Origin: Paraburkholderia susongensis | GTDB taxonomy: Bacteria > Pseudomonadota > Gammaproteobacteria > Burkholderiales > Burkholderiaceae | DNA: 64,000 nucleotides | Reading direction: 5' to 3' | Assembly (NCBI RefSeq): GCF_900177725.1 | Contig: NZ_FXAT01000001.1 | Location: forward strand, 496,001-560,000 | Part shown: in pieces, positions 59,147 through 64,000 of the stretch | Layout of the letters: every line of letters starts with the position of its first letter | Numbering within the stretch: the first letter of the stretch is position 1 | Notes under the pieces: model-generated | Databases searched by the model: none | Told to the model about the DNA's origin: nothing | What the model saw: the letters and a program-made list of their open reading frames with translations, nothing else | Position numbers and translations under genes: made by a program

Positions 59147-60038
59147 CAGGCTTGCCAATGCGTTTGTACCAAAGCTCGATAAAAGACTCGGCGGCAGGTG
59201 AAAGCGAATGCTCCGCGCGCCGGATCAGGTTGACATCGCGTGTGATGACGGGCGCTTCGAGCTTGCGCGCCACGAGATCGCGGTGCGGAAACGACGCAAG
59301 CAGAATACCCGGAAAGATCGCGATGCCAAGGCCCGCTTGCGTCATGGAAAGGCCGGTCGTCATATAGGAAACCTCATATTCCAGCGACTTGCGCGTGCCG
59401 AGCGTAAAGAGCGTTTCATCGATCAGATTGCGGATGCCGCTCGTGGATTTGATGCCGATCCACGGATACTGCAGCGCATCCTTCCACGTCACGCGCCGTT
59501 TCTTCGCGAGCGCGGAATCCTTGCGGCAGATCGCGCACAGGTTGTCGCGCGCGAGGCATTGCAGCGTGATGCCATCCGGCTTGTCGCTGATCGTGCCGAT
59601 GCCGAATTCCACGTCGCCGGTCAGTGTCGACGCGGTAAGCCGGTCGGGTGCGGCATCGTCGACCGAGACTTCGATATTCGGGTACAGCGACCGGTATTCC
59701 GCAATCAGCTTCGGCACGATCGCCGCCGCGATCGACGGCGTGACCGCGAAGCGCAGTTGCCCCCGCTCGCGCCCGGCCAGTTCCTTCACGCTCGACTGGA
59801 TCGATTCCAGATCCCGCAGCATCCGCTCGACGGTCGGCAGAATTTCATGCGCGGCCGCCGTCGGCCGCAGCGAGCGAGACGTGCGATCGAACAGCCGCAG
59901 GCCGAGTGCCTCTTCCATCTGCCGAATCAACACGCTGACCGCGGGCTGCGTGATGAACATCTCGTCAGCCGCGCGCGTCAGCACGCCGAACCGGCATACC
60001 AGCGCGAACGCCCGCAGTTGCTTGATCGTTGGATTCAT
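59136..60038 (-). CDS. LysR family transcriptional regulator
   Basis: The 300-residue product has a LysR winged helix (IKQLRAFALVCRFGVLTRAA; MFITQPAVSVLIRQMEEALG) and an effector domain of the CbbR/CysB-like fold. It is divergent from the MHS transporter, and most likely controls it and the downstream amidohydrolase gene. A 17-base palindrome covers its own start codon and suggests autoregulation. Its 3' end overlaps the lipoprotein gene. Confidence 0.93.
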   Translation of the reverse strand: MNPTIKQLRAFALVCRFGVLTRAADEMFITQPAVSVLIRQMEEALGLRLFDRTSRSLRPTAAAHEILPTVERMLRDLESIQSSVKELAGRERGQLRFAVTPSIAAAIVPKLIAEYRSLYPNIEVSVDDAAPDRLTASTLTGDVEFGIGTISDKPDGITLQCLARDNLCAICRKDSALAKKRRVTWKDALQYPWIGIKSTSGIRNLIDETLFTLGTRKSLEYEVSYMTTGLSMTQAGLGIAIFPGILLASFPHRDLVARKLEAPVITRDVNLIRRAEHSLSPAAESFIELWYKRIGKPDEI

Positions 60039-60052
60039 AAAGTTACTTTATG
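60036..60052. promoter_or_regulatory. palindromic site over the LysR start codon
   Basis: CATAAAGTTACTTTATG has perfect 7-base arms around TTA and includes the LysR start codon (minus strand ATG is 60038-60036). A LysR-type dimer bound there would block its own translation start region and lies 123 bases upstream of the divergent transporter gene. Confidence 0.6.
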
Positions 60053-60174
60053 GGACCATTGATTTTGTTCGATTGTCTTCATGCCGACAGTATCCTACAT
60101 TGCTTCCCTACGGCGGACGATGCGCATGCCCGTGCCGCCCAAAACTACAGGCGCAAAGCCGCAGGAGACAGGTC

Positions 60175-61503
60175 GTGACAGCAATCGATTCGCGCAAACG
60201 CTGGGTAGGCGCGGTGGCGTCGACACTCGGCAACGTGCTGGAATGGTACGACTTCGTGGTGTTCGGATTTCTGTCGATCATCATCGCGAAGCAGTTCTTT
60301 CCGGGCGACAGCGAGTACGCCGCGTTGATGCTCACCACCGCGACATTCGGCGCGGGTTTCGTCGTGCGCCCGCTCGGCGGCATACTGCTCGGCATGTATG
60401 CGGACCGTAAGGGTCGCCGGGCCGGCCTGACGCTCGTGATCGCGATGATGACGGTGGCCTCCGCGATGATCGCGCTCACGCCCGGCTACCAGCAGATCGG
60501 CCTCATCGCACCGGCTATCGTGCTGTGCGCACGGCTCTTGCAGGGCATTTCGGCGGGCGGCGAATTCGGCACGGCCACCGCCATGCTGATCGAGTACGCG
60601 CCGAAGGGGCGCCGCAATCTGTACGGTAGCTGGCAAATGTTCGCGCAGGCGTTCGGCGCGCTGCTGGCGGTCGCGATGGGCAGCGCGCTCACGCACCTGT
60701 TCACGCACGAGGCGCTCGAATCGTGGGCCTGGCGTATCCCGTTCCTGCTCGGTCTGCTGATCGGTCCGGTGGGCTTCTATATTCGCCGCAACCTGCCGGA
60801 AACCGAGGCATTCCAGAAGCTCGGCCAGCACGTGAAGGTACCGTTCTCGCACGTGGTGACGAACTATCCGCGCGAACTCTTCGTCGCGACTGCGCTGAGC
60901 GCCGCACTCAACGTGATGGCGTACGTGCTCATCACGTATCTGCCGATTTACGCGGTGCAGAATCTGCATATGCCGGTCACGCTGCCGTTCACCGTACTGC
61001 TCGCAAGCGTGCTGCTGCGCGTCGCGACGATTCCGCTGTTCGGCCATCTAGCCGACCGCGTCGGCGGCGAGCGCATGATTCGCGTGGCGCTCATCATATT
61101 TCTGATCGTGCTGTACCCGGCTTATTACTGGATCGTCAACGCGCCTTCGATGGTGTCGATCCTGACGGTCGAACTGAGCTTCGCGCTGCTGATCGGCGCA
61201 TCGAACAGCCCGATTCCGACCGCGCTCGCGGGCCTGTTCCCGACCGAGGTCCGTTCGACCGGTCTCGCGATTTCGTACAACATCGGCGCGGCGATCTTCG
61301 GCGGATTCTCGCCGTTCGTGCTGACGTGGCTGCTGCATGTGACCGGCAACAACATGATGCCGGCCCATTTCTGCGCGGTGTTCTTCGCGCTGGGACTCGT
61401 CGGCGCGCTGATGCTGAACCGCCGCACGTCGCATATGAACGATTTTTCCGCGCAGCCGCCCTCCTCGCTGTCCTCTTTCCCGCACGGCGATTCGAATCGA
61501 TAA
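60175..61503 (+). CDS. MHS family MFS transporter (dicarboxylate/aromatic acid-type)
   Basis: The 442-residue product is a 12-helix symporter of the metabolite:H+ symporter family (GNVLEWYDFVVFGFLSIIIA; FVVRPLGGILLGMYADRKGR; GISAGGEFGTATAMLIEY). The start is GTG 60175 with AGGAG seven bases upstream; the frame is open over 780 bases upstream only as a shadow. It lies 90 bases before the amidohydrolase gene, so it probably imports that enzyme's substrate, a carboxylic acid by context. Control by the divergent LysR gene is likely. Confidence 0.88.
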   Translation: MTAIDSRKRWVGAVASTLGNVLEWYDFVVFGFLSIIIAKQFFPGDSEYAALMLTTATFGAGFVVRPLGGILLGMYADRKGRRAGLTLVIAMMTVASAMIALTPGYQQIGLIAPAIVLCARLLQGISAGGEFGTATAMLIEYAPKGRRNLYGSWQMFAQAFGALLAVAMGSALTHLFTHEALESWAWRIPFLLGLLIGPVGFYIRRNLPETEAFQKLGQHVKVPFSHVVTNYPRELFVATALSAALNVMAYVLITYLPIYAVQNLHMPVTLPFTVLLASVLLRVATIPLFGHLADRVGGERMIRVALIIFLIVLYPAYYWIVNAPSMVSILTVELSFALLIGASNSPIPTALAGLFPTEVRSTGLAISYNIGAAIFGGFSPFVLTWLLHVTGNNMMPAHFCAVFFALGLVGALMLNRRTSHMNDFSAQPPSSLSSFPHGDSNR

Positions 61504-61593
61504 GGATCGCGAATCGAATCCATCCCTGGAAGCCGGAAGCGCAAAGCCGGATGGCGCGCTTTCGCTTCATGACTCTTTTTCTGGAGATCTTGC

Positions 61594-62574
61594 ATGCCTG
61601 TCATTGATGTTCATACACACATCTTCACGCACAAATGGCTCGAACTGCTGCGCGAGCGCGGCGCGCCGTACAACATCCAGACGCGCCCCGACGGGCAGAA
61701 GGAAGTGTTTCGCGGTAACACTCCGGTCGTGATTCCGCAGAAAGGTCACTTCGATTTCGACATGCGTATTCGCCAGATGGATGAATCCGGCATCGACATC
61801 TCGGTCGTCTCGCTGACCTGCCCGAACGTGTACTGGGGCAACGAGGAAATCAGTTGCCTCGCCGCGCGCGAATCGAACGATACGATTGCCGAGGCTCAGG
61901 CCACCTACCCCGATCGCATCCGCTGGTTCACGTCGCTGCCGTGGGAATATCCGCAAGCCGCGCTCGAAGAACTCAGGCGCACGTGCGACAACGGCGCGAG
62001 CGGCGTGATGGTGCTCGCGAACATTGCCGGGCGCAGCCTCACCGATCCCGCGTTCGCGCCGATCTGGGCCGAGATCGACCGTCGCAAGCTGCCGGTGCTC
62101 GTGCATCCGACCGATCCGCCGGGCGCGGAGCTGATGGACATGACGAAGTACGACCTGAGCTGGTCCGTCGGCTTCATGTTCGACACGACGCTCGCCATCA
62201 CGCGCATGATCTTCGACGGATTCTTCGACCAGTATCCGAATCTGAAGATCATCGCGTCGCATGCGGGCGGCGCACTGCCGTATCTGGCCGGGCGTTTCGG
62301 CAAGGGCGACGACGTCGAAATTCCGCAGCGTCGCAAGATGAAGCGCAAGCCGATCGACTATCTGCGCCATATCTACTACGACTGCATCACGTACAGCCCG
62401 GCTTCGCTGGAGTTCCTGATCTCGGTCGTCGGCGCGGATCAGGTGATGTTCGGCACCGACTGGCCGCATCAGGTGCACGACATTCGCGGCGCGTTCGCGA
62501 ACACCGCGCGTCTGCCGAAGGAGCAATGCGACGCGGTGCGCGGCAACAATGCGCTGAAGGTGTTCGGCTTCTGA
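61594..62574 (+). CDS. amidohydrolase 2 / ACMSD-like metal-dependent hydrolase or decarboxylase
   Basis: The 326-residue product is an amidohydrolase-2 family TIM-barrel like aminocarboxymuconate-semialdehyde decarboxylase and resorcylate decarboxylases. Metal ligands: HTHIF at residues 7-11, LVHPTDPPG (about 170), SHAGG (His near 223) and the terminal Asp in FGTDWPHQ (about 289). It could decarboxylate an aromatic or unsaturated acid or hydrolyse a lactone. It is cytosolic. The transporter upstream and LysR regulator form a compact catabolic module with it. Confidence 0.88.
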   Translation: MPVIDVHTHIFTHKWLELLRERGAPYNIQTRPDGQKEVFRGNTPVVIPQKGHFDFDMRIRQMDESGIDISVVSLTCPNVYWGNEEISCLAARESNDTIAEAQATYPDRIRWFTSLPWEYPQAALEELRRTCDNGASGVMVLANIAGRSLTDPAFAPIWAEIDRRKLPVLVHPTDPPGAELMDMTKYDLSWSVGFMFDTTLAITRMIFDGFFDQYPNLKIIASHAGGALPYLAGRFGKGDDVEIPQRRKMKRKPIDYLRHIYYDCITYSPASLEFLISVVGADQVMFGTDWPHQVHDIRGAFANTARLPKEQCDAVRGNNALKVFGF

Positions 62575-62589
62575 CCGGGATTGGCACGC

Positions 62590-63873
62590 ATGGCCTCAGC
62601 ATCGACGCATGCATCGGGCGCGGGACGACTATCCGCGATGCAGGGGGCCGCGCTGTATGTCGGCGCGGTGCTCGGCACGGGCGTCATCGCGTTGCCGGCG
62701 CTCGCCGCCGAGGTGGCGGGCCCCGCGTCGTTGCTCGCGTGGCTAGCGCTCGTGCTGATCTCGGTGCCGCTCGCCGCGACGTTCGCGGCGCTCGGCGCGC
62801 GCTATCCCGACGCGGGTGGCGTCTCGACCTACGTGCGCAACGCATTCGGTGCGCGTGCCGCCGCCGTGGTCGGCTGGTGCTTCTATTTCGCGGTGCCCGC
62901 GGGCGGCGCCGCCGCGGCGGTGTTTGGCGGCAATTACGTCGCAGCCGCGCTGGGCGGCGGCGAGACCACCGTGGTCGCCACGGCCGCCATGCTGATCCTG
63001 ACCGTGACGGCCGCGAATGCGTTCGGCGTCAGCGTATCCGGGCGTCTGCAACTGGGGCTCGCGGCGGTGCTCGTCGTGCTGCTGCTCGCGGCGGTCGGGG
63101 CATCGGCGCCGCATGCGCGGCTCGCGAATCTGCATCCGTTCGCACCGCACGGCTGGACCGCGATCGGCCCCGCCGCAGCGCTGCTGGTGTGGAGTTTCTC
63201 GGGCTGGGAAGCGATCACCCATCTCGCCGCCGAATTCCGGCATCCGCAGCGCGATCTGCCGCTCGCGGCGAGCATTGCGGTTGTCGTCGTCGGTGCGCTG
63301 TATCTTGGCGTGGCGGGCGCGAGCGTGCTCGTGCTGGGACCGGCGGCGGGCTCGACGCGCGCGCCACTCGCGGAGCTGCTTGCGCGCGGCTTCGGCGGAC
63401 AGGTGCAGGTGCTCGCCGCCGTCATCGCGCTGTTGCTCACGCTCGGCGCGATGAACGCGTATTTCGCCGGTGCGGCCAAGCTCGGCGCCGCGCTCGGGCG
63501 CGACGGCGCATTGCCCGCGTGGCTCGCACGCGGCAGCCAGGCCGGCGATGTGCCGCGGCGCAGTCTGCTGCTCGTGGCCGTGCTCGCGTCGATTGCGCTG
63601 TGCGCCGTGGCGCTGACGGGCGTCAATCCGCGCCCGCTCGTGCTGTTGACGACCGGTTCGTTCGTTACGGTCTATGCGCTTGGCGTCGCGTCCGCGCTGA
63701 GGTTGCTGCCGCGCGGCAGCTGGGCGCAACGTGGTGCGCGGGTTGCGCTTGCCGCAGTGATCGGGCTGTGTGTTGCGACAGGGTGGTATCTGCTCTGGCC
63801 GCTTGCGATTACCGCCGGTGCGTTGTGCTATCTGCGCTGGCGCGAGCAGGTTGTTGCCGATGTTAAATCGTAG
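62590..63873 (+). CDS. APC superfamily permease, YjeH-like amino acid exporter
   Basis: The 427-residue product is an inner-membrane amino acid-polyamine-organocation family transporter with about 11-12 helices (GAVLGTGVIALPALAAEVAG; PDAGGVSTYVRNAFG). It resembles YjeH, an exporter of methionine and branched-chain amino acids, in length and N-terminal motif. An in-frame TTG lies at 62581, but ATG 62590 with GGGA upstream is preferred. It begins 15 bases after the amidohydrolase gene, in the same probable operon. Substrate and direction are inferred only. Confidence 0.85.
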   Translation: MASASTHASGAGRLSAMQGAALYVGAVLGTGVIALPALAAEVAGPASLLAWLALVLISVPLAATFAALGARYPDAGGVSTYVRNAFGARAAAVVGWCFYFAVPAGGAAAAVFGGNYVAAALGGGETTVVATAAMLILTVTAANAFGVSVSGRLQLGLAAVLVVLLLAAVGASAPHARLANLHPFAPHGWTAIGPAAALLVWSFSGWEAITHLAAEFRHPQRDLPLAASIAVVVVGALYLGVAGASVLVLGPAAGSTRAPLAELLARGFGGQVQVLAAVIALLLTLGAMNAYFAGAAKLGAALGRDGALPAWLARGSQAGDVPRRSLLLVAVLASIALCAVALTGVNPRPLVLLTTGSFVTVYALGVASALRLLPRGSWAQRGARVALAAVIGLCVATGWYLLWPLAITAGALCYLRWREQVVADVKS

Positions 63874-63897
63874 CGGCGGTTCACAGGCAGCGCTCTT

Positions 63898-64000
63898 ATG
63901 GAGCGCCACCGTCGCGCCATCTTCAGATCGCAATCGTTGCAATGGGTCGACTGGTTCAATCAGCGGCGTAAAGCACACGGCCACCTCTGGCAAGCGCCCG
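63898..64000 (+). mobile_element. possible C-terminal transposase fragment, cut by window edge
   Basis: A frame running off the right edge encodes LQWVDWFNQRRKAHGHL, which resembles the end of IS3-family (or related DDE) transposases around their W-x-x-W-F-N-x-R-R motif. The stretch is short and lacks the catalytic Glu region, so a decayed remnant is likely. It could be spurious. Confidence 0.35.

Noticed and set aside
61854..63866. 670-codon frame across the amidohydrolase and permease genes
   Set aside because: It overlaps two conserved genes in another frame and is extremely Arg-rich.

Overview
The window is a 64 kb piece of a high-GC proteobacterial chromosome. Gene content and order (glnA-ntrB-ntrC behind a sigma-54 promoter, hrpA divergent from argA followed by yggX, xthA, a CinA-like/EI24 pair, romA/TetR, MocR/YdeP) fit the Burkholderiales, most likely Paraburkholderia or Burkholderia sensu lato. 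This is judged from gene content and protein character only; no database search was possible.

Left part (0.2-22 kb), mostly core metabolism: acyltransferase, oligopeptidase A (prlC), a CodA-type deaminase, a YgeA-like racemase homologue lacking one catalytic cysteine, a small secreted protein, initiator tRNA-fMet with a textbook promoter, xthA, an S9 oligopeptidase, the nitrogen-control block ntrC-ntrB-glnA with a sigma-54 element and NtrC boxes, a rhodanese, a large GH92 alpha-mannosidase-like lipoprotein, a CinA-like protein with an EI24 membrane protein, and a fatty acid hydroxylase with a YncE-like beta-propeller.

Middle part (23-45 kb): a YadA-type trimeric autotransporter; hrpA and argA divergent from a 23-bp gap holding a symmetric -10 element; yggX behind a strong hairpin; a ProP-like transporter with a long leader; YfcE-like phosphoesterase; a two-gene membrane operon including a TMEM175 channel; cupin; mercuric-reductase-like flavoprotein; a small ORF; a GAF-PAS-GGDEF-EAL protein; an SH3 protein with Gly/Pro repeats; a winged-helix protein with a (GN)n tract encoded by a hexanucleotide repeat; and a MocR regulator divergent from a YdeP-like molybdoenzyme.

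Right part (47.8-64 kb), more accessory: YgjP, the romA/TetR pair with two operators, and an Lrp-regulated group (histone-deacetylase-like amidohydrolase, LivK-like binding protein, ornithine cyclodeaminase) that looks like a small catabolic module for an acetylated basic amino acid or polyamine. Then come an internally collapsed flavin monooxygenase beside an orphan SsuA-like binding protein, three exported proteins of unknown role, a LysR/MHS transporter/amidohydrolase module, an APC permease, and what may be a transposase fragment at the right edge.

The best candidates for new biology are the Lrp/deacetylase/cyclodeaminase module, the collapsed monooxygenase, the symmetric hrpA/argA promoter, the yggX leader hairpin and the unknown exported proteins of 56-59 kb. 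None is proven from sequence alone.
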